A DNA stretch of 64,000 nucleotides from Acinetobacter cumulans (lineage in GTDB: Bacteria; Pseudomonadota; Gammaproteobacteria; Pseudomonadales; Moraxellaceae), in NCBI RefSeq assembly GCF_003024525.3, contig NZ_CP035934.2, positions 3,100,001 to 3,164,000 of the forward strand, written 5' to 3'. The position numbers and the translations under genes were made by a program. The notes under the pieces were generated by a model that saw only the letters and a list, made by a program, of their open reading frames with translations, did no database searches and was not told the DNA's origin. Positions 8,816 to 18,120 of the stretch are shown here, one piece after another (position 1 is the first letter of the stretch; every line of letters starts with the position of its first letter).

Positions 8816-8966
8816 TACAATGCTCTAATTTTCCAAAAAACCCTGTTAGCGCAGTTGCGCCCAACCCTCAAAATCATTCATATTCTTAGATATAAATTGT
8901 TTGATCACTCTAACACAACTGTTCTTACAGCACGACGAAATTTAATCAGGACCCGACCGCCTTTTT

Positions 8967-11189
8967 ATGCAAGTTTCAGATCTCGCCCCCGCCCCTATCT
9001 TTCGTGTCCGTGTGGCCGTCCCTGTACATTTATATGACTGTTTTGATTACAGTCTAAGTGCAGAACTTTATCAACGCGCTGAAGTTGGCACGCGGGTTGC
9101 AGTGTCTTTTGGTCGGCAAAATCTGGTCGGCGTGATTATGGAAAAGCTCGCACCTGATGTGCCACTCAATCCAGATATCAAGCTCAAAGCCATTACAGAA
9201 CTACTTGATGAACGCGCTATTTTAAATACCCAAAGTTTAAGTTTATTGACTTGGGCTGCGCAGTATTATCAATTCCCCATTGGCGAAGTGGTTCATAGTG
9301 CTCTTCCTACACTACTGCGCCAAGGTAAACCCTATAACTTGCTGGCACGGACATGGAAACTGTTAGATGCCGAAGCCGAACAAAAAGTAAAACGCTCTGA
9401 ACGCCAGCAAGAAGCTTATAAAATCTTAAAACTACATCCTGCTGGCACATCCGAAAATGTGCTGAATTTAGCGGGTGTAGAAACTGCAACACTCAAAGCT
9501 TTAGAAAAAAAACAAATTTGTCGTTGCGAGTTAGAGGCGCAAGATTTTAGCCCAATGCCGATTCAAATGGCGCAAATGCCTCTGACGGCCAATCCAGAAC
9601 AGCAGCATGCGATTGATAGCATTCTGAAGGCCCGCAAAAAATATCAAGCTTTTTTACTCGATGGCCTCACAGGTAGTGGTAAAACTGAAGTGTATTTGCA
9701 AGTCATGCAAGAGGTTTTAAAACAAGGCAAACAAGTACTGGTCTTGGTACCCGAAATTGGTCTGACACCACAAACCATTAGCCGTTTTCAGTCGCGCTTT
9801 CATTGCAATATTGTCTTGTTACATTCAGGCCTCAACGACAGTAAACGCTTACAAGCATGGCAGGCTGCCGAAACAGGCAAAGCCTCGATTATCTTAGGTA
9901 CGCGCTCAGCCATTTTTAGCCCACTCCCTAACTTAGGTCTGATCGTGCTCGACGAAGAACATGATTTGTCTTTTAAGCAACAAGAAGGCTTTCGTTATCA
10001 TGCTCGAGATGTAGCATTATATCGTGGCTATTTAGAGCAATGCCCTGTGGTGCTCGGCTCTGCCACGCCAAGTATTGAAAGCTATGCATTGGTGCAACAT
10101 CAAAAGATGCAATGCTTGGAACTCAACCAGCGTGCAGGCACGGCACTCATGCCTAAAATCCACATTTTGGATTTAAAAATTGCCAAGAAGCAACATGGCA
10201 TGAGTCAAGCTTTGCTCGATGAGATGAAAAAACGCCTCGATAAAAATGAGCAAGTCTTGGTGTTTTTAAACCGCCGTGGTTATGCGCCTGTGCTGATCTG
10301 TGAAAGCTGTGCATGGCAGGCCAAATGCCCACATTGTGATGCCAATTTTACCGTGCATCGTACTCCTTATCAGCATTTGCATTGCCATCACTGTGGTACG
10401 ATTCATCGCATGCCTGACCACTGCCCACAGTGTGCACATACAGAACTTAAACCTTTGGGCTTAGGCACTGCCAAAGTTGAAGAACATTTAAATGAGCTAT
10501 TTCCTGATTATGACGTCATTCGGGTCGATCGAGACTCCACCAGTCGCGTAGGTAGCTGGCAAAAAATTTATGACAAAATTCAGCAAAGCCAAGCATCTAT
10601 TTTATTGGGTACACAAATGCTGGCCAAAGGTCATCATTTTCCTTATGTGACCCTTGTGGCTATTTTAGATATCGACTCAGGCTTATTGAGCGTCGATTTT
10701 CGGGCAACTGAGCGCACTGCTCAATTGGTCGTACAAGTAGCTGGGCGTGCTGGTCGTGGCGAGCGTAAAGGGGATGTATATTTACAAACCTTAAGACCTG
10801 ATCACCCCCTATTAAACACCTTGGTCAAAGAAGACTACCGCCAGTTTGCCAAACAAACTTTACAAGAACGTGAAGCAGCACTCATGCCTCCATTTCGCTA
10901 TGCAGCGCTGATCCGCTGCGAATCGAAAAATCAGGAGCTAAATAAAGAATTTTTACAGCATCATGCTGCCCTGCTACGTCAAAGCGCGGAACTGAATGTA
11001 GACATTTGGGGCCCTATTCCAGCGCCTATGGAACGTAAAGCAGGCCGCTATCAATCACACATGGTGTTATTGTCACCAGATCGCGCCCGATTACATTTTT
11101 ATATCCGAAATTGGTGGCAAAATATGTTGCATCAAAAGCCTTCTAGCATGAAATTAACCCTAGATATTGACCCACAAGAACTCAGTTAA
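8967..11189 (+). CDS. priA: Primosomal replication restart helicase PriA
   Basis: PriA is a 3'-5' DNA helicase that recognises stalled forks and D-loops and reloads the replisome through PriB/DnaT or PriC. The 740-aa product has the N-terminal 3' DNA-binding domain (VRVAVPVHLYDCFDY), the Walker A motif DGLTGSGKTEVYL and a DEEH Walker B. The helicase domain is interrupted by a cysteine-rich zinc-binding region with pairs such as CESC, CPHC, CHHC and CPQC (about residues 440-485), followed by GTQMLAKGHHFP and the QVAGRAGRG motif VI. The length is close to E. coli PriA (732 aa). The ATG lacks a strong ribosome binding site (CAGGA lies about 14 bases upstream), so the start is slightly uncertain. 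Confidence 0.96.
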   Translation: MQVSDLAPAPIFRVRVAVPVHLYDCFDYSLSAELYQRAEVGTRVAVSFGRQNLVGVIMEKLAPDVPLNPDIKLKAITELLDERAILNTQSLSLLTWAAQYYQFPIGEVVHSALPTLLRQGKPYNLLARTWKLLDAEAEQKVKRSERQQEAYKILKLHPAGTSENVLNLAGVETATLKALEKKQICRCELEAQDFSPMPIQMAQMPLTANPEQQHAIDSILKARKKYQAFLLDGLTGSGKTEVYLQVMQEVLKQGKQVLVLVPEIGLTPQTISRFQSRFHCNIVLLHSGLNDSKRLQAWQAAETGKASIILGTRSAIFSPLPNLGLIVLDEEHDLSFKQQEGFRYHARDVALYRGYLEQCPVVLGSATPSIESYALVQHQKMQCLELNQRAGTALMPKIHILDLKIAKKQHGMSQALLDEMKKRLDKNEQVLVFLNRRGYAPVLICESCAWQAKCPHCDANFTVHRTPYQHLHCHHCGTIHRMPDHCPQCAHTELKPLGLGTAKVEEHLNELFPDYDVIRVDRDSTSRVGSWQKIYDKIQQSQASILLGTQMLAKGHHFPYVTLVAILDIDSGLLSVDFRATERTAQLVVQVAGRAGRGERKGDVYLQTLRPDHPLLNTLVKEDYRQFAKQTLQEREAALMPPFRYAALIRCESKNQELNKEFLQHHAALLRQSAELNVDIWGPIPAPMERKAGRYQSHMVLLSPDRARLHFYIRNWWQNMLHQKPSSMKLTLDIDPQELS

Positions 11190-11249
11190 TTTGATGCTCC
11201 TGCTTCAAAGTGACCGCTTATATTGAATGAATAAAACGAGGACAGACTT

Positions 11250-13103
11250 ATGTCATTACTGTTGCAAATCACCCTGTTTCTAGGAGCGTCTTTGCTCCTG
11301 GTGCCTTTGTTAAAAAGGCTGGGCATTGCAACAGTACTCGGCTATTTATTTACTGGCATTTTACTGGGGCCGAGTGTATTTAATCTGGCCAGCGACCCAG
11401 AAGCCATTCAGGAACTGGCTGAGTTTGGTGTCATTCTCTTAATGTTTATTATTGGCTTAGAGCTTCGCCCACAACGCCTATGGTCGATGCGCCAATCTAT
11501 TTTTGGTATGGGAAGCCTACAAGTGGGCTTAACAGGTATCTGTTTAGCACTACTCAGTTTTGTGGCTTTACAACAAGGGATTGCCGCCAGCTTTGTGATT
11601 GGCTTTGCACTAGCACTATCTTCAACCGCTTTTGTACTGCAACTTTTGACCGAAAAACAACAACTCAACACCACCTACGGTCAACAATCCTTTTCTATTT
11701 TACTGTTTCAAGATATGGCGGCTATTCCCCTACTGGCCATCATTCCAATGCTCGCGGGCACGCAATCGACACATCATGGGATTGCTTATTTTGCTGCCAT
11801 TGTGGCGACCTTTAGTGGCTTGTTTTTATTTAGTCGCTATCTCATGCGTCCGTTTTTTCGTTTTGTGGCCAAAAGTGGCGCCCACGAACTCATTACCGCT
11901 GTGGGACTGTTTATTGTTTTGGCTGTTGTTGGCCTGATGGATGTATTGGGCATTAGCACCACACTCGGGGCATTTTTAACTGGCGTACTTCTCGCTGACT
12001 CTGAGTTCCGCCATGAACTTGAAGCCAGTATTGCGCCCTTTAAAGGATTATTGCTTGGTCTATTCTTTATGACCGTCGGCATGACCACACAATTATCGCT
12101 GTTTGTCGATGCACCATGGCTTATTATTGGTGGCGCACTCTGCCTGATGTTAGTCAAAATCATCACCCTCACAGGCGTTGCACGTTATTTAAAAAACTCA
12201 TGGCAAAACAGCTTAATGCTCGCCACTTGCCTTGCTCAAGGGGGTGAATTTGCCTTTGTGGTATTGAGTGTAGCCCGCAGTGAACAAGTGGTGAGCCAAG
12301 CCATTGTAGAACCTGTGGTCTTGATGGTGACACTCTCGATGGTTCTCACGCCGATTGCCTACTGGCTGATGAACTCGGTCATCCTACCTCGCTTTAGCCA
12401 CAGCAAAGTCGTGCCTGAATATGATGATATTCCAGACCAGCACCATCCCGTGATTATTGCGGGCTTTGGCCGTTTTGGCCAAATTATTGCGCGTATTGCA
12501 CACATTCAACATTTGTCTTTTACTGCCATTGATAGCAATTTAGACAAAGTCGATTTTGTACGTAATTATGGTGGCCAGCTCTACTATGGCGATGCTGCCC
12601 AACCGGAAATTTTACGGGCTGCAGGCATTGAGCATGCACGGGTATTTGTGCTGGCCATTGACGACATTGAAGACTCCATGAATGTTGCGCGTCATATTCG
12701 CTTAAATTATCCCAACCTAAAAATGTTAGTCCGCGCCCGTGATCGACACCATGTGCACTTATTGCGTGATTTAGGTGTAGAGCATATCTGGCGTGAAACC
12801 TATTTATCATCGCTAGGAATGGCTTATCACATGCTCCGCGATGCTGGTATTAATGAAGACGATGCCTATAAAAGTATTGAGCTGTTCCGTGATTATGATG
12901 AAAAGCTGTTAGAGCAACAGCAACACATCTATACCGATGAACAAAAAATCTATGAAACACACCGTAATGCCCTTGCTGAACTAGAACATTTATTTGCCAG
13001 CGATGCTCAAATGCGCCAACCACCCGCAGGGGTTGATTTACAGCGTGGCTTGCAACGTAATCGAATTGATGTAGCCCGTGATGAAAAGGATGATCTGAAA
13101 TGA
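11250..13103 (+). CDS. KefB/KefC-type monovalent cation:proton antiporter (CPA2 family)
   Basis: The protein is an inner-membrane CPA2 antiporter, most likely a potassium efflux system gated by its cytoplasmic nucleotide-binding domain. The 617-aa sequence has 12-13 hydrophobic segments over residues 1-385. A TrkA-N (RCK) domain follows, with the Rossmann glycine motif IIAGFGRFGQIIARI at about residue 395, then a linker and a helical, charged tail. This is the architecture of KefB, KefC and YbaL. No kefF or kefG ancillary gene is beside it, so glutathione gating cannot be concluded. The start has GAGGACAG upstream at suitable spacing. It lies 60 bases after priA and about 50 before hslO on the same strand. 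Confidence 0.87.
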   Translation: MSLLLQITLFLGASLLLVPLLKRLGIATVLGYLFTGILLGPSVFNLASDPEAIQELAEFGVILLMFIIGLELRPQRLWSMRQSIFGMGSLQVGLTGICLALLSFVALQQGIAASFVIGFALALSSTAFVLQLLTEKQQLNTTYGQQSFSILLFQDMAAIPLLAIIPMLAGTQSTHHGIAYFAAIVATFSGLFLFSRYLMRPFFRFVAKSGAHELITAVGLFIVLAVVGLMDVLGISTTLGAFLTGVLLADSEFRHELEASIAPFKGLLLGLFFMTVGMTTQLSLFVDAPWLIIGGALCLMLVKIITLTGVARYLKNSWQNSLMLATCLAQGGEFAFVVLSVARSEQVVSQAIVEPVVLMVTLSMVLTPIAYWLMNSVILPRFSHSKVVPEYDDIPDQHHPVIIAGFGRFGQIIARIAHIQHLSFTAIDSNLDKVDFVRNYGGQLYYGDAAQPEILRAAGIEHARVFVLAIDDIEDSMNVARHIRLNYPNLKMLVRARDRHHVHLLRDLGVEHIWRETYLSSLGMAYHMLRDAGINEDDAYKSIELFRDYDEKLLEQQQHIYTDEQKIYETHRNALAELEHLFASDAQMRQPPAGVDLQRGLQRNRIDVARDEKDDLK

Positions 13104-13153
13104 CTTGTGTTTTACAATATTGACACCATTAAAACAGGGTTATGGAGAATTTT

Positions 13154-14029
13154 ATGCCTGATTTACGTCAACGCTTTTTTATTGAAGACAGCCCTGTGCG
13201 TGGTGAAGTCGTTCATCTTGAAGATGCCCTACAAACCATTCTTGCACAACGTGACTATGCGCCTGCAATTAAAATTTTATTGGGTGAAATGCTCAGTGCA
13301 ACGGCGCTATTGGCCAGCACTTTAAAAATTAAAGGCCGTATTAGCTTACAAATTCAAGCTGCAGGGACATTTAAATGGGGCATGGCAGAATGCAACCATT
13401 TAGGTGAAGTTCGCGCCTTGGCCGACTATGAAGAAGACCCACACTTCACACAAGCTACCGACAGTAGCGTAGTGCTCCAGACGTTGGTTAATCCCGTGTT
13501 ATTCATTAACATTGAGCCTGAATTTGGCGAACGTTACCAAGGGATTGTTCCCCTCGACAAGCCAAACCTTGCAGGTTGTTTGATGCAGTACTACGATTTG
13601 TCTGCACAAATCCCAACACGTATTGTATTGGCAAGCAATGAACAACGCTCAGGTGGCCTACTCATTCAGCTCTTGCCACGTAATAGTGAAGAAGAGCAAA
13701 AACGTGTTGATGAAGATTTGTGGCCTCGTCTAACTATGCTGACTGAAACACTAAATGCAGATGAGCTCACCAACTTAGAAAGCACTGAAATCTTATATCG
13801 TTTATATAACGAAGAAGAAGTACGTTTACCTGAAGTTGAACTGCTTAAATTTGGTTGCACATGCTCTAAAGAACGCTGTTCAGATGCACTCAAACAAATT
13901 GGCGTAGATGCCGTACGTGAAACCTTAGAACACCAAAATCCAATTCAAATGGATTGCCAGTTCTGTAACAGCCACTACCAATTTTCTGCCGAAGAAGCAC
14001 TGGGACTATTTGGCGAACATCTCAGCTAA
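13154..14029 (+). CDS. hslO: Redox-regulated chaperone Hsp33
   Basis: Hsp33 is a cytoplasmic holdase that is switched on by oxidative unfolding, when disulfides form in its C-terminal zinc site. The 291-aa product shows the zinc-binding cysteines in FGCTCSKERC and MDCQFCNSHY, that is the CxC-x(27-32)-CxxC arrangement. The N-terminal core contains QIQAAGTFKWGMAECNH. The ATG at 13154 has GGAG six bases upstream and yields a protein one residue shorter than E. coli HslO (292 aa); a further ATG four codons upstream has no ribosome binding site. A strong terminator follows at 14045. Confidence 0.96.
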   Translation: MPDLRQRFFIEDSPVRGEVVHLEDALQTILAQRDYAPAIKILLGEMLSATALLASTLKIKGRISLQIQAAGTFKWGMAECNHLGEVRALADYEEDPHFTQATDSSVVLQTLVNPVLFINIEPEFGERYQGIVPLDKPNLAGCLMQYYDLSAQIPTRIVLASNEQRSGGLLIQLLPRNSEEEQKRVDEDLWPRLTMLTETLNADELTNLESTEILYRLYNEEEVRLPEVELLKFGCTCSKERCSDALKQIGVDAVRETLEHQNPIQMDCQFCNSHYQFSAEEALGLFGEHLS

Positions 14030-14044
14030 ATTCTGTCTGATCTA

Positions 14045-14070
14045 AAAGCGCCCTTAAGGGCGCTTTTTTT
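14045..14070 (+). terminator. Intrinsic terminator of hslO
   Basis: A perfect palindrome AAAGCGCCCTT/AAGGGCGCTTT with a T-run lies 15 bases after the hslO stop. Confidence 0.92.
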
Positions 14071-14214
14071 ATGCCAAAGCCTATACTTTAAATACAACAA
14101 CAGCCTCATGCCATGCACTAAAATATTGCAATTTTTATAACACTTAAAGCTTAGAAATCACTCAAAAAAAAGCCGATAAACTGCTCTTGTTATTTACATT
14201 TGTTCTTGTACACT

Positions 14215-14242
14215 TTGCGCACACTGAAGGCAAAAATATAAT
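14215..14242 (+). promoter_or_regulatory. Possible sigma-70 promoter of the first DUF2147 gene
   Basis: TTGCGC and a perfect TATAAT are spaced by 16 bases, about 55 bases before the start of the gene at 14296. The -35 match is partial. Confidence 0.4.
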
Positions 14243-14295
14243 TTCAACCTTCTTTGAATAATTAAAATGACGCTAATAAATAATGGATAATATAG

Positions 14296-14751
14296 ATGAA
14301 TAAGAAAATTATTTTGGGAGCTTTCGCTCTCTCAATAACCTGCTTTTTTCAAGTGCAGGCTGCCGATCTAGCAGGACGCTGGAAAACAATAGACGATAAA
14401 ACTGGCTATGCACGTGCAGAAGTTCTCATTAGTAAACTCAAAGATGGTAGCTACACAGGTAAAATTGTGAAAGTCCATGCAATTCCCAACCGTACTGCGA
14501 TCGACCATTGCGACAAATGTGAAGGCAAATTAAAAAACGCACCTTTAATTGGTCTGCCTATTTTCTCAGGCTTCCATCAAGATGATGAAAATAAAAATGA
14601 ATACGTTAATGGTAAAGTCATTGATCCATTAACAGGTAATGTCTATCAAGGCAAAGGTCAACTCAATGCACGAGGCAATGTACTGACACTTCGTGGCTAT
14701 TTGGGTACCACCTTATTGGGCCGTACAGTATCTTGGATCCGTATCGACTAA
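14296..14751 (+). CDS. DUF2147 family secreted protein, copy 1
   Basis: The function of DUF2147 proteins is unknown. This 151-aa member has a signal peptide (KKIILGAFALSITCFFQVQA, cleaved before ADLAG) and is expected in the periplasm or outside the cell. The mature part carries the block GRWKTIDDKTGYARAEV, a CxxC pair in DHCDKCEGKLKNAPL, GKVIDPLTGNVYQGKG and a C-terminal LRGYLGTTLLGRTVSWIR. It is the first of four paralogues between 14296 and 18570, all on the plus strand. A stable hairpin at 14776-14810 may end its transcript. The fold is probably a lipocalin-like or beta-sandwich domain, but that is inference. Confidence 0.85.
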   Translation: MNKKIILGAFALSITCFFQVQAADLAGRWKTIDDKTGYARAEVLISKLKDGSYTGKIVKVHAIPNRTAIDHCDKCEGKLKNAPLIGLPIFSGFHQDDENKNEYVNGKVIDPLTGNVYQGKGQLNARGNVLTLRGYLGTTLLGRTVSWIRID

Positions 14752-14775
14752 GGCATAACTTTCACACTGAATACT

Positions 14776-14810
14776 GGCATTATTTGTCTAATCAACTGAC
14801 AAATAATGCC
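14776..14810 (+). terminator. Stable stem-loop after DUF2147 copy 1
   Basis: GGCATTATTTGTC and GACAAATAATGCC form a perfect 13-bp stem with a 9-nt loop, 25 bases past the stop codon. The following bases are C-rich with few T, so it may act as a transcript-end stabiliser or a weak terminator. Confidence 0.6.
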
Positions 14811-15055
14811 TCCCTTCCCCGCAACTATCTCTCGTCATGCACGCCATAATGATAGTTCAACCAGCTCAATGTGATTGAGTTTTCACTTTCATATTCAGAG
14901 TGCAATATATTTAATAATTTATGTGAATTTTATATTTTTTAATCACCTGATTTACCTAGTATTTCTTTGCTTATTTAAGCTATATTAAATCCATACTTTT
15001 TTTATGCCTATCTGCTTAGGCAGATTTTCTCCTTCCTAGTGTGGATTGTCCAATT
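14811..15055. other. AT-rich spacer between DUF2147 copies 1 and 2
   Basis: I see no gene here. The segment is AT-rich from about 14880 and should hold the promoter of the second copy. The GTG at 15041 would extend the frame by five residues but has no ribosome binding site. Confidence 0.35.
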
Positions 15056-15520
15056 ATGAAAAAGCACCCCTTCACTGCACTCATTCTAGCATTTAGCTTT
15101 GTGGCAAGCGTACCTGCATGGGCAGCCACAAGCGACCCTTTGGTGGGGACATGGAAAACCATCGATGACCGCACGGGTTATTCGCTCTCAGATGTGATTA
15201 TTCAAAAAAACAAAAACAATGAGTACAGCGCCAAAATTATTAATGTGCGTAGTGTGCCTGGTGCAGAAAGCATGACGACCTGCATCAAATGTACAGGCCC
15301 AGAAAAAAATCAACCTTTGGTGGGTTTAACAACACTCACGGGACTAACTACAGACCCACACAATGCCCTTGAGTTTAATGGTGGTCATCTCCTTGATCCC
15401 AAATCTGGCCAACGTTACCAAGCTCGTGCACGTTTAATGAGTAACGGTAAACATCTGATCATTCGCAGTAGCATGGAAGGTGCAGCTGTAGGCCGAAATA
15501 TCACTTGGGTTAAAAACTAA
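15056..15520 (+). CDS. DUF2147 family secreted protein, copy 2
   Basis: This 154-aa paralogue has a signal peptide (residues 2-24, ending PAWA before ATSDPL) and the same conserved blocks: GTWKTIDDRTGYSLSDV, the CxxC pair TCIKCTGPEKNQPLVGL, LLDPKSGQRYQARARL and AVGRNITWVKN. It is the most divergent of the four: its block after the CxxC reads LTTLTGLTTDPHN where the others have an aromatic or glycine-rich loop, and the final RGY motif is altered to RSSMEGA. The ATG at 15056 is preferred because a lysine-rich signal peptide begins there. A terminator follows at 15524. The function is unknown. Confidence 0.83.
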   Translation: MKKHPFTALILAFSFVASVPAWAATSDPLVGTWKTIDDRTGYSLSDVIIQKNKNNEYSAKIINVRSVPGAESMTTCIKCTGPEKNQPLVGLTTLTGLTTDPHNALEFNGGHLLDPKSGQRYQARARLMSNGKHLIIRSSMEGAAVGRNITWVKN

Positions 15521-15523
15521 ACC

Positions 15524-15551
15524 AAAGCCCCTGTTAAAAGGGGCTTTTTTT
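15524..15551 (+). terminator. Intrinsic terminator of DUF2147 copy 2
   Basis: AAAGCCCC and GGGGCTTT form an 8-bp stem with an 8-nt loop and a T-run, directly after the stop codon. Confidence 0.9.
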
Positions 15552-15700
15552 CACCATTTTATTCCCCACAATTTTAGATAGAGCCAGCATTTAGCCCATA
15601 TAATGTGACACAGATAACAATACATCTATTTGTTTTTTATAAATTAAATTATTAGAATAACTACTCTAAAAAATACATAAAACTTAGATTAGGGATATCT

Positions 15701-16159
15701 ATGGTTGCATATAAAAGTATATTCACTGCGCTCATTTTTTCTGTCATCAGTAGCCTCGGCTATGCCAGTGAAGATCCATTGGTCGGTAAATGGAAAACCA
15801 TTGATGATCGGACTGGATACTCACGTGCTGATGTTGAAATTAAGAAAAAGCCTGATGGGACCTATGAAGGTATTATTGTAGAAACTCGTAATATCCCAGG
15901 CACCGACAAAATGGTGATCTGTAGTAATTGTCCAGGTCAATTAAAGGACAAACCATTTTTAGGCTTACCTTTCATTTGGGGGTTTAAAAACGATCCAGAC
16001 AATCCTCTCGCTTATGTACAAGGGAAAGTCTTAGACCCCATTGGCGGTAAAATTTATAAAGGTAAAGCACGCTTAAATGCCTCAGGCAAACGCCTCACCA
16101 TTCGTGGTTATGTCGGTGTATCTGTTATTGGTCGTAGTGTGACATGGATTAAATACTAA
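15701..16159 (+). CDS. DUF2147 family secreted protein, copy 3
   Basis: This 152-aa paralogue has a signal peptide (KSIFTALIFSVISSLGYA, cleaved before SEDPL). The mature part has GKWKTIDDRTGYSRADVEI, the CxxC pair ICSNCPGQLKDKPFLGL, GKVLDPIGGKIYKGKARL and IRGYVGVSVIGRSVTWIKY. AGGGA seven bases upstream supports the start. It is flanked by its own terminator at 16179, so each of the first three copies is a separate transcription unit, which suggests independent regulation. The function is unknown. It is closer to copies 1 and 4 than to copy 2 in the C-terminal RGY-GR-WI block. Confidence 0.85.
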   Translation: MVAYKSIFTALIFSVISSLGYASEDPLVGKWKTIDDRTGYSRADVEIKKKPDGTYEGIIVETRNIPGTDKMVICSNCPGQLKDKPFLGLPFIWGFKNDPDNPLAYVQGKVLDPIGGKIYKGKARLNASGKRLTIRGYVGVSVIGRSVTWIKY

Positions 16160-16178
16160 GCCTCTGCATACTTGAATC

Positions 16179-16203
16179 AAAGCCTCATTTTAGAGGCTTT
16201 TTT
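16179..16203 (+). terminator. Intrinsic terminator of DUF2147 copy 3
   Basis: AAGCCTC and GAGGCTT form the stem with a 6-nt loop, followed by T. Confidence 0.87.
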
Positions 16204-16303
16204 ATTGTCATAATTTGAAACAATCTGCTGCAAATAAACACTGTTTCAGAAATATGAACGTCATACTATTGATTAAAATACAATCAATTTATAAACAACA
16301 AGT

Positions 16304-17263
16304 ATGACGACAAAAGTCCCCAAAAATTATTATGAAATTCTGGGTGTAACACGAGAGGCTTCTGCGGAGCAGATCAAAAAAGCCTATCGTAAATTAGCTC
16401 GGAAATACCATCCCGATGTCAGCAAAGAGGATGATGCTGAAGCACGCATGCAAGAAGTTAATATTGCTTATGACACGCTCAGCGATGCAGAAAAAAAACA
16501 AGAATATGACTTCCAGTTAGATCACCCAAACTTTACCCATAGCAACGCCAACCAGACGCAAGGCAGTGACTTTACTGACTCTGCTTTTCATCATTATCGT
16601 AGCTCACAGCAGCAATCTGATTTTAGCGGTTTTGAGGATTTATTCGGTCGCTTTGGTTCAGGCTTTGGCGGTGGGCGAAATCATCAACATGATGGTGCAA
16701 TGCGTTATAAAGGTGAAGATCAACATGCACGGATCGATCTAGAACTTCAGGTTGCCTATGATGGCAGTACCCAAAAATTCAGTTTACAAATTCCAAGCTA
16801 TAACGCTTATGGTGAGCCGGAAGTTCAGCGTAAAACGCTTGAAGTTAAAATTCCAGCTGGGCTTAAAGATGGTCAACAAATTCGCCTGAATGGGCAAGGC
16901 CAGCAAGGCATAAATGGCGGTGAAAATGGCGATTTATATATCGAAGTTCACTACCCAGCTACGCATAGTTATCATGTTGATGGCGCTCATGTTTACTGTC
17001 ATGTAGACATCAGTCCTTGGGAAGCAGCCTTAGGACAAAATATTCGGGTTAATCTTCCCAATGGACGTCATGTAGATGTCAACTTGCCAAAAAATGCCAA
17101 AACAGGCCAACAACTGCGACTGAAAGATCAAGGTATTCCATCCCAACCCGCAGGGCATTTATATTTAATCTTAAATATCGTGTTGCCCGTTGCGCAAACC
17201 GACCAACAATTACGTGCCTACCAAGATTTTGCTGAAGCATTTCATCAATTTAATCCTCGTTAG
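16304..17263 (+). CDS. cbpA: Curved-DNA-binding co-chaperone CbpA (DnaJ family)
   Basis: CbpA is a class II J-domain protein that stimulates DnaK and also binds nucleoid DNA. The 319-aa product has a J-domain at residues 7-72 with the HPD motif in [11 protein letters not shown] Gly/Phe-rich linker follows (about residues 90-135, [16 protein letters not shown]), then two beta-rich C-terminal domains ([13 protein letters not shown] and [14 protein letters not shown] segments) and no zinc finger. E. coli CbpA is 306 aa. It is followed after 18 bases by cbpM, its specific inhibitor, preserving the usual operon. The ATG has only a weak ribosome binding site (AACAACAAG). Confidence 0.93.
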   Translation: MTTKVPKNYYEILGVTREASAEQIKKAYRKLARKYHPDVSKEDDAEARMQEVNIAYDTLSDAEKKQEYDFQLDHPNFTHSNANQTQGSDFTDSAFHHYRSSQQQSDFSGFEDLFGRFGSGFGGGRNHQHDGAMRYKGEDQHARIDLELQVAYDGSTQKFSLQIPSYNAYGEPEVQRKTLEVKIPAGLKDGQQIRLNGQGQQGINGGENGDLYIEVHYPATHSYHVDGAHVYCHVDISPWEAALGQNIRVNLPNGRHVDVNLPKNAKTGQQLRLKDQGIPSQPAGHLYLILNIVLPVAQTDQQLRAYQDFAEAFHQFNPR

Positions 17264-17281
17264 TGTTAAGGAGAAATCTCT

Positions 17282-17620
17282 ATGACCACGATTCATTACC
17301 GCGAAGTGACCTGCAATGACAGTTCGCATATTGAAATTGTCGATGATCAACGTAGCTTCGACTTAAACCATTTTGCAGCTGCTTGTGGCCAAAGCCCAGA
17401 GTGGGTATTACAACTTTTAGAATACGATATTTTGAGCAATCGACCAGATGAACGCATTCATCAATTTTTTGGAGATGATATTTCGCGTGCGCGTCGTGCT
17501 TACCGTTTACAGCGTGACTTTAACGCCAGTTTTACCGCTGTAGCCATGATGCTTGACTTGATTGATGAAGTACAACAGCTACGCAAACAAGTCAAACAAC
17601 AGCATTTGCACTCACATTAA
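17282..17620 (+). CDS. cbpM: Chaperone modulator CbpM
   Basis: CbpM binds the J-domain of CbpA and blocks both its co-chaperone and its DNA-binding activity. The 112-aa product has the MerR-like helical fold of the family, with FAAACGQSPEWVLQLLEYDIL in parts, FGDDISRARRAYRLQRDF, and a C-terminal coiled segment MLDLIDEVQQLRKQV. AAGGAG before the start gives strong translation, compared with the weak site of cbpA. This may keep the modulator in supply relative to its target. No clear intrinsic terminator follows, so the transcript could continue toward the DUF465 gene. Confidence 0.9.
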   Translation: MTTIHYREVTCNDSSHIEIVDDQRSFDLNHFAAACGQSPEWVLQLLEYDILSNRPDERIHQFFGDDISRARRAYRLQRDFNASFTAVAMMLDLIDEVQQLRKQVKQQHLHSH

Positions 17621-17730
17621 GAGTGAAATGATGCGGCTAGCACAATCCGAAGCATAGCCTGTACTTTAATCAGCCAAGAGAACCATGCATCACCATGAAA
17701 ATCAAAGACTGTAATAAAAAAGTAAAAAAT

Positions 17731-17964
17731 ATGTTCCCAGAATATCGAGAGCGTATCCAACAACTTCGGGAGGAAAACCCACATTTCGCCCAAATGTTTG
17801 AACAACATTGCGAGCTCGATCAATCTATTACCCAATTGGAATTAGATCCACTCAACCATTTGCATGAAGATATCGAAGCACTCAAGCGGAAAAAACTTAA
17901 ACTGAAAGACGAAATGTATCGCTTACTGAAAGATGCTGTGCCGCAGCATCCGACTTCACCCTAG
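17731..17964 (+). CDS. DUF465 (YdcH-like) small coiled-coil protein
   Basis: YdcH-like proteins are short cytoplasmic helical hairpins of unknown function. The 77-aa product begins MFPEYRERIQQLREENPHF, which aligns with the start of E. coli YdcH. It continues with the typical middle block DQSITQLELDPL and the basic C-terminal helix KRKKLKLKDEMYRLL. An upstream ATG at 17695 would add 12 basic residues that the family lacks, so I prefer 17731, although neither start has a strong ribosome binding site. A GATGCTG/CAGCATC hairpin overlaps the 3' end (17932-17950) without a T-tract. Confidence 0.78.
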   Translation: MFPEYRERIQQLREENPHFAQMFEQHCELDQSITQLELDPLNHLHEDIEALKRKKLKLKDEMYRLLKDAVPQHPTSP

Positions 17965-18120
17965 TTTTGGCGAGTGACGATATAGTGTGTCATACAGTAA
18001 CACCCGTAAAAACACCTAGCTTACTTCGTGTCAGCGATTTAATAGTGAATTAAAAATAAGTTATGCAGGAGCACACCTGCAATGGAAATGCCATAACAAC
18101 AAAGATGAATAGGGAAAATT